Assembly: GCF_024139115.2 (NCBI RefSeq)
Contig: NC_085141.1
Span: 379,532,995 to 379,596,994 of the forward strand
DNA length: 64,000 nt
Origin: Armigeres subalbatus
Taxonomy: Eukaryota; Arthropoda; Insecta; Diptera; Culicidae
Reading direction: 5' to 3'
The notes below the pieces were generated by a model, which worked only from the letters and a program-made list of their open reading frames with translations, searched no databases and had not been told where the DNA came from. Positions 1-12,900 of this stretch are shown in pieces. How positions within the stretch are numbered: the stretch's first letter is position 1; the number at the start of each line of letters is the position of its first letter. Position numbers and translations under genes: made by a program.

Positions 1-2020
1 CGATAAATGAGCAATTTCGGTAAATTGAGTAAAATAGCCTTGTAAAAATAAAATGTCAAAAATTCATAAATTTTTATATGTGAGCTCAAGCAGAATATAT
101 ATCAAACTTATTGAAACTGATTTCAGTGCGCTGACTTAAGAATAATCAATCAAATTATGAACTTCTGCATATTGCACTTTTTGTTTACAAGCCAGTTTGT
201 TAGAATCGCAACTCCATTTTATCCTTGTTTCAGCATCTGGCTGAAACTCACAAGGTTTATTTCTATATGTAGATGAAACTATTTGGCAAAATATTGGGAT
301 GGGGAGAGAGGGGTGAAATAGATCTCCAAATATAAATAATGTTACGAAACAAGATAATCGTAACCACACTTCTTAGATTTGATTATTCCGACCCAACTGG
401 CAACTAATCTAGTGATTTTACTAGTTTGCTTCGAAATTCTTCCAAGCTTAGTGTTTTTATGGTTTTCTATCTGTCAACAATTAAATCCTTCACAATTTCT
501 CAATCTCAAAAAATAACGTGAACTAGTCAACTAGTCATGTCATCTCTATAATATTCCGGCGGAGGTATTGTAAACTTTGGGCCGTCTTAAACTCCCGTTC
601 AAAATTATTGTTCCACCAAAATATATTCCCACCAGTTCCTCCATGGTGACGTCTTAATTGCAAGAACGATGCATGGTTCAAGAACGACGTAAAGCAAAAT
701 CCAATGCTTTAGCTAGTTTCCATCCATTCGGAAGAACATTTGTTTTGGTACTTTGTTTGTTACATTGGTACTTCAACACGGTAGTCTATTCCTCGGAGAA
801 AAAAGCAATAGATAGATTTCTCAAAAAGTATTGCAAGCTGTTACTACTACTTCTTAGCAAACCATACCTTATGGTTGGTTGGAAATATGTTCATATAAGG
901 TTAGCAAAGATTTCAAGAGAAAAAGGCTGATATTTAAGGCATCCTTTTTACAATCAACTACACAGTTTTGTTGAGGTACTCAAGCACTTTCAGGTGGTGT
1001 AAATTAAGCTGAGAATAAAACAGTTTTGCTTGGTAATCTTTTAATTAATTGATTAAGCGATCTACAATTTACATACTTTATCTATGAGTGTAGAAACGTG
1101 TATCCTAAAATTTGAAGTATTTTCATGAGGGGTGTGTTTTCAAATCGTCAGACAATTGATACTCTACTCTATCCTATTCAATAGTATACACATTACCTTG
1201 TTTCGCTCTTCTTGTAAAAAATCAGCTCGTTGTAGAAAAAAAAGGTTTCTCCCGTATTGTGCAAAATGAATGAAACTTTGTTAAACTTAGGAGTGTTTTT
1301 TACACAGTTGTGTAAACATAGAATCGAGGGTATTCCATTACCTATAAATTGTCCAACTCATGAAAATATATACACCCGATTAGAACTGGTATAGTCCATT
1401 CAGTCAAACATATTGTTTAGATTGTATCTCTGTAATATTAGCTAGCAGTTTGAAAGATAGTAATTCAAAATATATGAATGGTACACGGTTTGACGTTTTT
1501 GCACAATAAACTTGCAGAATTTGGTTTAAATTGATAATGATGGAGGATGAAAGAGAGTTATGAATACCACACAATCGTTACAAGCTACAAAAACAAGCCT
1601 ATGGTAACCTGATGCAAGTAGGTACAAAAGAAAAATATAATCTGAGAAGCAGCTCCACCAACAAGCTATGTTTAAACGTTACGAAATTGTTCATTTGCCG
1701 TTAAGAATATTTTTTTTTTTCGCATGGCTGTAAAAGCAACATCAGTACCGATACCCACCCATTCAAAGAAAATATCAACAAGCACTTTCGTCGAATCCGT
1801 TCATTTTTGTTTCAGTTTGCGAAAGACGTGCTAATGTTTAAGGCACTTATTTTGGTCCTATTTTACTTCTGTTGAAAATTGTTCTGCAAATAGTTTGCTA
1901 TCTAATATAGATCAGCGAAGGATATACGTATCTATTGAGACGAAAAATATAGATGAATTGAAAGGAAGAAGAAACAGTTTTTTAAAACTTATGTATTTTC
2001 TGTTAGAACTCACATAAAAA
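1..2020. other. AT-rich sequence, no gene seen
   Basis: I see no convincing coding region, RNA gene or element boundary here. The open frames are short, lack recognisable motifs and overlap stop-rich frames. It reads as intergenic or intronic mosquito DNA. Confidence 0.6.
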
Positions 2021-2034
2021 AATGATGTATTTTT

Positions 2035-2600
2035 TTACATTTATTTTTAAAGGACTATTTTACCCTACACTCCCCTTATGAAAAATTCTGATTTTTAATT
2101 TCAACTTAGACAAAAAAGTTAGGACAGTTTTCCCCAGATCGGAAAACATCTACTTAAGTAGTGTCAAAATTTGTGCGAACTTTCTTAAGAATTAACAGTG
2201 TTGCAGAAAATTGCGATTTTCTAAGAAATTCTTGAGTTGGCGCTTCTACATTATATATGGGATGAAAGCTCTTTAGTTCCTTAATTGCCTTACGGGTTTA
2301 GTTTTTTATCCTAGATCTGTTGGTGAAAAATATTCCCTTTGGAAAAACGACCATTTTTTATCGAAAAAGTCAATTTTCTCCTAAAGTAAACAACTTTATA
2401 ACCCTATTAACCACTTGGTATAAAGTACTAATTGATTAGAAAAAACGTGCAAAATTTTAACAAAATCGGTCACTTTTTGCCAAAGTTATTGCATTTTTTT
2501 GGTTTTGGCGATTTTTGAACAATAATTTTTGAAGGGCCGTTTTACCCCACTTCCCCTCAATGAAAAAATATGAAAATTTGCAAAATTTCTTCTCTTACAT
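2035..2600. repeat. Diverged internal direct repeat
   Basis: A segment near 2045-2095 (ATTTTTAAAGGACTATTTTA followed by a CCCTACACTCCCC-like run) recurs diverged near 2527-2575 (ATTTTTGAAGGGCCGTTTTA, then CCCCACTTCCCCT). Both are followed by AT-rich sequence. It may be the debris of a transposable element; no family is assigned. Confidence 0.4.
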
Positions 2601-3685
2601 ATATGAACAAACCCTGAAAATTTCATCCATCTCGCGAACTGGCTCTTAAAGCCTAGTACGCAGTTCTCAAGGAAAAAGGTCAAGGAAAATTTGATCAAAT
2701 TACCAAAGTAATTTTGACAATTGATAAAAGTAGTAGATAGAGTAGGCGAAAAAAATATGTTTTGTGTTGTCACCGCTGTCACCAAGCAGGTAGGTAATTG
2801 TTAATAATAGCTGCAACTTTTTATTCTAAAAAAAAACATCTCTTGTAGCATCTCTTGGATCAAAATCATTACAAGGACTTCTGGAGGAACACTGCTCCTA
2901 AAAAGTGAACGGATGTGTATTCCTCCTCGCTCGTATCAAAGTAGGGGTGCAGCTAAAGATGCTTTTCGCTGAATGATGTGGAAGGTACGGAAGGTAGTAT
3001 AGTACTTGCCTCCATGGATCCTGGATTAACATATGGATACTGGAAAAAGTAACAATCAGGATCGATTGGGCTCATAACTACCCTCAGCGCCTGTTGTATT
3101 CTTGTGTGCTTTGTGTTCGACGCCAGGATGTGGAGAATGCCAAGTTTTCGTTCTGCTTCCGATGCAATTCAACCACGCGTTCAGTAGACCTATTCTTGTC
3201 CAGTTGAAGCCATATCCCCGACCCATGCGAGAACTTCCTTGGAATAAAAAAGCCAGCTTCGTAAATGGAAACTTCCGAGAGAGTGGACATGACTGACCTC
3301 GAGCGGCCAGCTTTACTGGTTAACGCTTTGCCGAGCTTGCTGTTTGCTGCATCCCGTTCTGCCCAGCTGGCAACGATTGATTCTTTCGTTCTTTTTAATG
3401 ATAGAATATAATCTGAAGACTTAGAGACAGTTGGTTTTATATCCGAGACCACTTTCTTCGCAATATTTTGAGGTATAAAAACATTGATTTTATTGTTAGT
3501 CACGTTTTTCTGAAAACGTTTTTCAGGTCGGCGGAAATGAATTTATATGAAATCAAGAAGCAGTAACCCTACTTTTTTCAAGAAAAGAATTAGACCTTTG
3601 CGCCTATTGAAATTTTATCAGCTGCGGAGTGTTGATGAATCTTTTTCAGCCAGCGGAGGTGGCGTGGGAGTTAATGTCTTAGAAA
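2601..3685. other. Unassigned sequence with one weak open frame
   Basis: A 139-codon frame is open on the - strand at 3084-3503, rich in Ser, Lys and Arg. I recognise no domain in it, and no intron signals or neighbours support it, so I do not call it a gene. Around 2702-2745 a stretch containing AAGTAATTTTGACAA and AGTAGGCG resembles one at 8135-8185, just upstream of the Harbinger transposase, which suggests a shared element end. Confidence 0.3.
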
Positions 3686-4800
3686 TTCTCCGGAAGCAAC
3701 TCCAGAAGACCAACTAATAATCCATAGGAAGTTCCTCCAGGATTTCGTTCAGAAATTCCTTCATGAATTCGTCCGGAAGTTCCTTCAGAAATTCTTCCCG
3801 AAGATCTTTTAGGAATCCCTCCAGAAGTTCCTTCAAGAATGCATCCAGGAAGTCCATTGGTGAATTCACCGGAAATTACACAGGAAATTCCTTAAAGAAT
3901 TTATTCAAAAAATCCTCCAGCTATTTGTGCACGATTTTTTACATAATTTTTTTTTATTTTCCAGGAACTGCATTATAGAATCTTTTGGGAACTCCTTCGG
4001 AAATTCGGATATGGTTTTCTACGTGAGTCCATGGAGAAATTTTGGGAGATTTAGCTTGAAAAATCTCAAAAGACTTTTAGCTAAAAATTATGGGATAAAT
4101 TCTGGAGCAGCTTACCTGGGAATTTTTCGAACAATTTCCTAAGGCGTTTGGGGGAGGATTCTTGGAAAAAAAACCGAAGGAATTTCTTTAAAAAAAATCC
4201 TGAAGCAATTTCCGTTTGAATTCCTGGAAGGTGGGTTGAGAATTTATTTGAGAAATTCATGAAGCAACTCTTGAAGGAACTTTCCGAGCGATTCCCATTG
4301 GAGCTCCCTGAAGAATTCCTGGCTGATCTTTTGGAGGAGTTTTTGAAGGAACTTTCCAAGAAACTCTTGAACGGAACTTTCCGAGAAGTTTAGAAGAAAT
4401 TCCGGAGGATTTCCTAGAAGAACTTCTAGATGAATTCCTGCAAGAACGTTTGGAGGAATTCTTGAAAGAACTTTCCGAGAAATTCCTGGAAGTTGGCTAG
4501 TTTCGACTGTGAAATTTGTAATTTTAATTTTTGGATTGGTTTTCATCGATAAGCCCAAATCAAAACGTTGGTGATGAATTAAAATTGAACACGCAATTAT
4601 CCTGGAAATTCTTCCGAAAAAATTCTTGGTTGATTTCGAGAAATTCCTAGAGGAAATTTTAAAAGGGTTCTTGGAAAATCTTCCGAAAGAGTTCTAGGAG
4701 TAACTTCTGGAGCAATTCCTAGAGCAACATTATGAAGGTTAACTTTCGACACAATAAATGGTATAGATTTCTTTGAAGAGTTCCTGAAGGAACTTCTCAA
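3686..4800. repeat. Diverged GGAATTCC/GGAAGTTCC minisatellite, two orientations
   Basis: From about 3686 to 4000 the + strand carries TTCCTCCAGGA/GGAAGTTCC-type units. From about 4100 to 4500, and again at 4595-4800, the units are reverse-complemented (GGAACTT, GGAATTCCTGG). Units are more eroded than in the arrays to the right. All three frames stay open in places because the unit length is a multiple of three; I do not regard these frames as genes. Confidence 0.75.
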
Positions 4801-5464
4801 AGCATCCTTAAGGTCTGAGGGAAGATCTCTCGCGGTAGAGCACTATTTTCGTACTAAAATGTCTATAACTCGGAATTGGGAACGAATTTCGCTTATCCCA
4901 ACTGACAATCTCTTTGAAATTTATCAAGGAATGTTCCTACAAAATTTCATGGACCTACTATTTCCCAAATTTGAATGAATGTCTCAATACTGAGCTATTG
5001 TACAACTGAAATTTTCGCTTCTCAGTACCTCTCTCCGATGATTTGAGGCACAAAGGAACCGAATTTCGCAAAACCCAACTGACAAAAGTTTTGAATTTTT
5101 CCAACGATCATTTTGATGTAATAAAAAGTATATGTCACCGCAATAAATTTTGCAGGAAGCTCTTTTTCTTTTTCTTCAACCAAGTTTTTTAAATTCCATA
5201 CAAAAGTTACCATTTCGGGAGAGCAGCCGACAGCACGATGAGGAGCGATGAGAGCGGTAGAAAGTTCGTCAACTTTGTATCTAGCGTGACACTAGAAAAA
5301 AGCGTATTCCTATTTGGGAACACGAGGATACCAAATATATAAATTGAAATCAAATATTGGAATTTGATGAGATAAATAATCGAAAATAAAAAAAACAAAT
5401 AAGCAAAATAAAAGAGACAAAGAAAGCAACTAAGACAAACAGCACAAATAAGATAATCAAGACA
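4801..5464. other. Spacer between minisatellite blocks
   Basis: AT-rich unique-looking sequence. A short motif (AATTTCGC followed by CCCAACTGACAA) occurs twice, near 4886 and 5062, so part of it may be an old duplication. No gene is seen. Confidence 0.4.
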
Positions 5465-7345
5465 AATTCCTACGGAAGTCCCTCCAGGTATTCCTCCAGA
5501 AGTTCCTCCGGAAGTACCTCCGGGAATTCCTCCGGAAGTTCCTCCGTAAATTCCTCCAGGAAATCCTCCAGAAGCTCCTCTAGGAAATCCTCCAGAAGTT
5601 CCTCCAGGAATTTCTTCTGAAGTTCCTTCAGGAATTACTCCGGAAGTTGCTCCAGTAATTCCTCCGGAAGTTCCTTCAGTAAATTCTCCTGGAATTCCTC
5701 CGGAAGTTTCTACAAAAATTCCTCTGGAAGTTCCTCCAGGAGTTCCTTCGGAAGTTTCTCTAGGAATTACTCCAGAAGTTACTCCAGTAATTCCTCCGGA
5801 AGTTCCTCCAGAAGTTCCTCCTGGAATTCCTCCGGAAGTTCCTCCAGTAATTCCTCCGGAAGTTCCTTCTGGAATTCCTTCGGAAGTTCCTCCAGAAATT
5901 CTTTCGGAAGTTTCTCCAGGAATTCCTTCAGAAGTTCTTCCAGGAATTTCTTCGAAAGTTTCTCCAGGAATTTCTCCCAAATTTATCCAGGAATTCTTTC
6001 GGAAGATCCTCCAGAAATTCTTTCGGAAGTTACTGCAGAAATTCCTTTGGAAGTTTATCCAGAAATTCCTTTGGAAGTTTCTCCAGGAATTCCTTCGGAA
6101 GTTTCTCCAGTAATTCCTTCGAAAGTTTCTCCAGGAATTCCTTCGGAAGTTTCTCCAGAAATTCCTTCGGAAGTTTCTCCAGGAATTCTTCCGGAAGTAC
6201 CTCTAGGAATTCCTCCGGAATTTCCTCTAGAAATCCTCTCCAGAAATTCCTTCGGATGTTCCTCCAGGAATTCCTTCGGAAGATCCTTCAGGAATTCCTT
6301 CGGGAGTTCCTCCTGGAATTCCTTCGGAAGTTCCTCCAGGAATTTCTTCGGAAGTTCCGCCAGGAATTCCTTCGAAAAATCCGACAAGAGTTCCTTCGGA
6401 AGTTCCTCCAGGAATTTCTTCGGAAGTTGTTCCAGGATTTTTTTCGGAAGTTCCTTCAGAAATTCCTTCGGAAGTTCCTCCAGGAATTCCTTCGAAAATT
6501 CCTCCAGGAATTCCTTCGGAAGTTCCTCAAGGAATTACCCGGAAGATTTTCCAGGACTTCATTCGGAAGTTCATCCAGGAATTTCTTCGGAAGTTCTTCC
6601 AGGAGTTACTTCGGTAGTTCCTTCAGGGGTTCCTATGGGAATTCCTCCGGAAGTGCCTTCGGGAGTTCCTCCGGAAGTTCATTAGGGAATTCTTCCGGAA
6701 GTTCCTTTGTGAATTCCTCCGGAAGTTCCTTCGGAAATTCTTCCGGAAGTTCCTTCGGAAATTCTTCCGGAAGTTCCTTCGGGAATTCCTCCGGAAGTTC
6801 CTTCGGGAATTCCTCCGGAAGTTCCTTCGGGAATTCCTCCGGAAGTTCCTTCGGGAATTCCTCCGGAAGTTCCTTCGGGAATTCCTCCGGAAGTTCCTTC
6901 AGAATTCTTCCGAATTCCTCCGAAGTTCCTTCAATTCTTCCGGAAGTTCCTTCGAATTCCTCCGGAAGTTCCTTCGATTCTCCGGAAGTTCCTTCGGAAT
7001 TCTTCAGGAATTCCTCGGAAGTTCCTTCGAATTCCTCCGGAAGTTCCTTCGAATTCCTGAGGAACTTCCGGAGGAATCCTGAAGGAACTTCCGGAGGAAT
7101 TCGAAGGAACTTCCGGAGGAATTCCCGAAGGAACTTCCGGAGGAATTCCCGAAGGAACTTCCGGAGGAATTCCCGAAGGAACTTCCGGAGGAATTCCCGA
7201 AGGAACTTCCGGAGGAATTCCCGAAGGAACTTCCGGAGGAATTCCCGAAGGAACTTCCGGAGGAATTCCCGAAGGAACTTCCGGAGGAATTCCCGGAGGA
7301 ATTCCCGAATGAACTTCCGGAGGAATTCCCGAAGGAACTAACATA
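5465..7345. repeat. 24-bp minisatellite array with an inversion near 7056
   Basis: Tandem 24-bp units of the form GGAATTCCTCC-GGAAGTTCCTTC, each two related 12-bp halves, run in one orientation to about 7056 and in the opposite orientation to 7345. The most uniform parts are about 6780-6900 (forward) and 7105-7290 (reverse). Both carry the same TTCGGGAATTCC variant, so the two arms have been homogenised or duplicated together. The unit contains EcoRI-like GAATTC and TTCCGGAA palindromes. Because the unit is a multiple of three, up to six frames stay open and read as (GNSSGSSF)n, (IPPEVPSG)n or (EFLRKFLQ)n; these are shadows of the repeat. Confidence 0.93.
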
Positions 7346-7396
7346 AATATAATAATATATAAATATATAAATAACATTAAATTTTTTTACGTGCAG
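7346..7396. other. AT-rich spacer splitting the minisatellite
   Basis: A short run of ATATAAATA-type sequence ending in TTTTTTTACGTGCAG interrupts the array. After it, forward-orientation units resume. Confidence 0.7.
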
Positions 7397-8066
7397 GAAT
7401 GCCTTCGGAAGTTCCTCTAGGAATTGCTGCGGAATTTCCTCCAGGAATTCCTCCGGAAGTTCCTCCAAGAATTTCTTCGGAAGTTCCTCCAGGAACTCCT
7501 CCGGAAGCTCCTCCAGGAATTCCTGCCGAAGTTCCTCCAGGAATTCCTCCGGAAAATTCTCCAGGAGTTGCTTGGGAAGTTCCTCCAGAAATTGCTTAGG
7601 AAGTTCCTCCAGGAATTCCTCCGGAAAATCCTCCAGTAATGGCTGGGATGTTCCTCCAGAAATTGCTTAGGAAGTTCCTCCAGGAATTGCTGCGGAATTT
7701 CCTCCAAGAATTCCTCCGGAAGTTCCTCCAAGAATTCCTCCGGAAGTTACTCCAGGAATTGCTGCGGAATTTCCTCCAAGAATTCCTCCGGAAGTTCCTC
7801 CTAGAATTCCTCCGGAAGTTCCTCCAGGAATTCATCCGAAAGTTTTTATAGGAAATCCTCCGGAAATTCTAGGAATTCCCGGAGGAGCTTCTGGGGGAAC
7901 TTCCGGAGTTCCCGGCGGAATTCCTGGAGGAACTTCCGGAGGAATTCCTGGAGAAACTTCCGGAGGAATTGCTGGAGGAACTTCCGGAGGAATTCCTGGA
8001 GGAACTTCCGGAGGAATTCCTGGAGGAACTTCCGGAGGAATTCCTGGAGGAGCTTCCGGAGGCGAC
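7397..8066. repeat. Second minisatellite block with inversion near 7868
   Basis: Forward units (GGAATTCCTCCGGAAGTTCC spaced by TCCA) run from 7397 to about 7865. Reverse-complement units (GGAACTTCCGGAGGAATTCC spaced by TGGA) follow to 8066. The spacer variant differs from the block on the left, so this is a separately amplified inverted pair. It stops about 150 bp upstream of the first exon of the Harbinger transposase. Confidence 0.92.
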
Positions 8067-8524
8067 AGCGTCATTCTGGCGGGCTGAATTGGGCAATTTT
8101 CTCTCTCAGAGAGTCCTATAGTATACCACTACCGAAGTAATTTTGACAACTAACACGTAATAAAAAAAAGTAGGCGATCTGTACTGTTCATTCACTTCTT
8201 CACGGCAATTTTTCAACATGTCATCCAGAAGGTAAGGAAGCAATAATTTCATGAAATTATTATAATACATATTATATATTTTTTTAGTTTCATGATGAAC
8301 GTGACAATTGCTGCCTCAACAATTGTACTTCTAAAAAAGCTGCAGCAAGTGAAGCGGCGAAGGCGGGATGCGAAATTCCGGGTACATCCGTTTTTCATTG
8401 AAAGGAACATGAAAGGTAGATTTGCGACAGACGTAAGTGCATTTTAATTTATTATAATTCAAAGAACGTTTATATCATTATCAAACATGGTCTGGAAAAG
8501 GTAGTAAGTGATTTAATAGAACTA

Positions 8525-8586
8525 GGGCCCTCCTTAGCCGTGCGGTAAGACGCGCGGCTACAAAGCAAGACCATGCTGAGGGTGGC
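8525..8586 (+). mobile_element. Feilai-type SINE, 5' tRNA-like fragment
   Basis: The stretch from GGGCCCTCCTTAGCC to CCATGCTGAGGGTGGC matches the 5' head of the fuller SINE copies at 15327 and 48776. It includes the tRNA A-box region (TTAGCCGTGCGGTAAG) but is cut off before the B box. It lies in intron 2 of the Harbinger transposase. Confidence 0.8.
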
Positions 8587-9687
8587 AAACACAATGTCCT
8601 CCAACCGAAAACACCCTTGACCCGACCATGAAAACTAGCTATCTGCAACTTACTTGTTTTGAGTATGGCTGGCGTACGACATTCTTGATGAAGTTTTAAT
8701 AGATTTTTCTTCCTGTGAATTGCCATTTTTTTGCAGTTTGAAGACATGGCCAGAGGAGAGAAATTTTTCGTAGAAAATTTCCACATGTCAAAAAAATTTT
8801 GAACATCTTTTAGTTTAATCGAAAAGATCTTGTTCCGAAGCGCAACACACGTCCCAAGGATGCAATAACTGCAAAGTTGAAGTTAGCCTTAGTAATAGAG
8901 TAAGTATTAATTGAAAAATTACATTGAAGTCTTTGGTCCTTTATGTTTGAACAGTTTAAACATTTGAAAGTTATCTTACTTTTTATCTGTTGTATAAGCT
9001 CAATATGCACCCTGGTCTTTTTGAAGGTTCCGCATTTTGTTATTTCTCAGCCGTATACAGACTACGAGGTATATCGCGTGATAGTGTGGAGCCCGTAGAC
9101 CACTCTTCGTCTAAATTACCTATATTTTCCTAGTGCATTCAGACGCATAACAGATTAATAAGTTATCGGCTTGGGTATTGAGCAGACTTGACATATTATC
9201 ATATGACAATACGATAGATACACACTGGGGGAAGTGGAAAAGGAAAAATCGATAGTGCATGTTTGAATTAGTGTAAAACCAATTTAAATGATCTAAATGC
9301 ATTTGATTAAATGCTGGGCTATCAAAAACAGTCAATTTTCCACCAACTGTGCGGTAATTCATACCATTTCGGTCGCTTGAAATTCATGGAAATAGATTTG
9401 AAAATTAGGAGTTATTTTTCCATTTATCCCAGTGGGATGGGGTAAGTAGAAAACCCATGTTACCTTGACCTTCAATTGTGATGAGTAGCTACATATAAAA
9501 TCAAAATGATAATTTATCTGAGTATCTTTGGTTGAATAATTTAATTGGCTTCACGGAATAGATCCTCAAGGAATTGTCATAATAGCTAGTGAAGGGTGAT
9601 TTTGCCTTCTCGAACAATAAATGTAGGTAAAATCTATATGTTCGCACCAAAGATGAACTTTTTATAGGAAAAATGGAACTTACAGGG

Positions 9688-9983
9688 TTATAAACTAATC
9701 AACTTAGTTTAACGAATTGAGATGATGTCTGTGTGTGCGTGTTTGTATGTATGTGTGTGCGCAAAACACGTACAAAATGATCACCTATTTTAAGGCACTT
9801 GTCCGCCATAATTCTTTTCGCCAAAAAAAATTGCATTCGAGGGCGAAACTTGTTATGTATATAAATGAATGTGAATTATGGTATACATTTACCTATCAGT
9901 GCTATTTTTATCTTTCTTATACATTTTTTTCATATGTAAAACATGTGAAAGGCATTAATACCGATAGGTGGATTAATTAGGCG
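9688..9983 (+). mobile_element. Diverged MITE, relative of the one at 14901
   Basis: It has the order ACTTAGTTTAACGAATTGAG, TGATGTCTGT, a TG-rich run, then GTGAAAGGCATTAATACC and AGGTGGATTAATTAG. The same order is found in 14901-15689. It lies in intron 3 of the Harbinger transposase and has no coding potential. Confidence 0.6.
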
Positions 9984-12900
9984 TTTTCTTATGTATATTA
10001 GTCCAATCACCACTGAAATCACAATGATAACAAAGAAGGAACTTATTAAGATTCACAGCTATCGAAATAAACCCTGGAGGGAAGGAAAAATTAGCGTGAT
10101 TAGAACATTATCCACTTTCCCCGCAGTGTTTGATACCTGGGGTAAGTGTAAAATCTTTGAATTATTTGCTTTCATGGTACAAACCACTACCAATTGAATG
10201 AGATTAGTTTAATTGTATTATAATGGTCACCTGTGATATATTTTCACTTGAAAAAGGGACAATTGGTGCAAATAAGAATTGATTTAATGAATGCAAAAAT
10301 CAACTTTTCTCGGAACTTAAAATCATAGTTCAAGCGTTAACCGTGTTAGTGTATGTATTATACAAATTTCACATAGTATTAGTGTGAGCATCAAAGTATA
10401 TTCTTGCACAATGTTATGATGTGGATACTTTACCACTACCATGTAAAACTCAAATTTTTCGACTCGATTTTTCCACTTACCCCCTTTTTCCACTTCCCCC
10501 AGTGTACCTTACCACTTGAATTTCCTTTGATTTTTTGTGAACTTTTTCGTAGGATTGAGTCAATAGTTTCATTGAGGCTAAAGGTTCTAATCGACTAAAT
10601 CCTACTCGTGTAAAAAAAAAGAACTAGGTGTAGCTAATTTTGATATGGAATGTCATTCATATTCATAGTTAAAAAATAAATGCGTGAACATTAAAAGGTA
10701 CTCTACATCACATAATATAAATACCTTAGTACGTCTATGTTTTTAAATTATTTATATTAGAAATGTTGATAGATTGAAAGATAACTGTTAATACTCGCAT
10801 ATCAGTCACTTTTGAACTTTCGTCACATTTGAGTTATTTGAAGTAGGATATCTTACGATTTTCGTTTACCTAGTGCTTCAAAATCTTGTTTATATTCTTT
10901 TTATATATGGGTTAGTAACACAAATTACTACAATTATCTTATGTTCTTTTATAGATATTTGGCTTCAGGTGATTTGCAGAGGCATCTTGCATCATGTTAC
11001 AGAGTAAGCAAACAACACATGGGAGCTATAGTAGATAGTGTATGTAACGCTATTTGTCATGCCCTATGCCCAACAATGAAAGAACTAAATGCGGAAAATT
11101 TTCTTAACGTGGCGAATGGCTTCAACAAACGATGGAATTTTCCAAATTGCATTGGAGCCATCGATGGTAAACACGTAGCGATAAAAGCTCCAGCCAACGC
11201 TGGCAGTGGTTTCTATAACTATAAGGTAAAGTTATGTTAAATATGTTAAGTTTATGTTTTAAATCTGAATTTCAGGCGTATAAAAGACAAATTCATGCGT
11301 TCACAAAAACATTGTAACTAAATTTTCAAATGGGCATATCTCAGTGGTTTTTCAACCAACTTTCTCAGTTTTTAAACCAATCTCTTGGCCATCTCTTCTA
11401 ATTCTTGAACATTACAAAATATTGTGTTCAAAGATGTTGAACTTTTTGCTATAACTGTTTGAGTAAAGCAACGCATTTTGAAAAGGCATTGTTTGAAATA
11501 TATTCACATTTTATTACCAAAAATGACATCTATCCATCTAGTGATGATTAAAATATTGAAACAACATATAAAATACATAACCTGGAACATGGGAACACAT
11601 TTTGAGCATCCCTATTATGGCTACGGTGATAATTCGGTACTCGGTGGAACCATTTGATACTACAGGGTGTATGAAACTACAAAAATAATTATGTTGCCTT
11701 CAGTGAACTTGTTAAACTAAATGTAAACAACACAGGAAACATGTGTGATAATAAGCTATGATGTTCTAGGATTTCCGAAATGTCCTGGACGACTCCCATG
11801 ATGTAATAAACCACCGTATCATCTCTAGTACTTTTCTTTTAATTGCATCTCAAATCTGATATTTTTCGAACTAAATCATTCTCATGTGAATGGATTTGAG
11901 ACGCACATGATAGACAAATACTTAGAAAGCATAATTGGGCTGATGCCGTGGCTGAGGACATCATGTAAGACGTGGTTGATTCGGTAGGACATTTCGGAAA
12001 AAAATATTTATTTAAAATTTATTCATCGTACAATGTTCTGGGAAATTGTTCTTTAACATACCAACAGCCCCTTTTTGCAATTCTGAGTTTAATCGAGCAA
12101 TCAAAATCAAAATCCTTTGCTTTACTCCCACAGCTATAGCGAAAAATTGAGCACCCCTAGACACAATGTCTTATAATATTCAGAAATAAGAAGAGCGAGA
12201 TTGGTGAAAAACTAAAAAAAATCGGTTGAAAAACCACTGAGATATTGCCATTTAAAAATTTTGTAACAATGATTTTCTGAACGAATGTATCTGCTTAAGT
12301 TTTTTTAGCAAATGAATCCTAGTGTGAATATCACTTATTTCTGTAAATATACGTTAATTATTAAATGTTATTTTTTTGTTCCAGGGGTTTCATTCGTTGG
12401 TTTTGTTGGCTGTATGCGATGCAACATATAGGTTTACCTACGTCGATGTTGGAGCATACGGAAGTGAAGGAGACTGTAATATATTCAGGAATTCGCAATT
12501 TGGGAGAAATGTCCTAAATGATCGATTCCCCTTCCCGGCCAATGCAATGTTAAATGGAGTATCATTGCCGTTCTTTTTTGTAGCGGATGATGCATTTCCG
12601 CTTTGCAAAAGAATTATGAAACCTTTCAACAATAAGAACATGCCTACCGAGGAGGTGATTTACAATTATCGTCTTAGTCGAGCAAGGCGGTGCATAGAAA
12701 ACGCGTTCGGACTGCTTTGCACGAAATGGGCATGCCTGAAGAAGACTTTATATTGTGGCCCCGATAGAGCTCAGAAGATTATGGCAGCATGTTGCATGCT
12801 GCATAACTTTTTGAGGAAAATCGGTTGTGTACTGCCCACCTGGTTATATGGACAAGCTCGATGACATGGGAAACATAGTAGAAGGAGAGTGGCGAAATCG

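Noticed and set aside
3084..3503. A 139-codon frame on -
   Set aside because: Longer than average for the region, but without motif, splice context or similarity I recognise, so it is not called as a gene.
5465..7345. CRISPR-like array
   Set aside because: Units are contiguous 24-bp tandem copies without unique spacers, in eukaryotic DNA.
5207..7377. Long open frames on both strands (up to 361 codons) with Gly/Ser/Asn or Pro/Glu/Val repeats
   Set aside because: They arise because the 24-bp repeat unit is a multiple of three and stop-free. Up to six frames are open at once, with no start context, no non-repeat domain and no splice signals.
7417..8096. Further repeat-encoded frames in the right-hand minisatellite block
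   Set aside because: Same artefact as in the left block; the amino-acid pattern changes only with the frame chosen.
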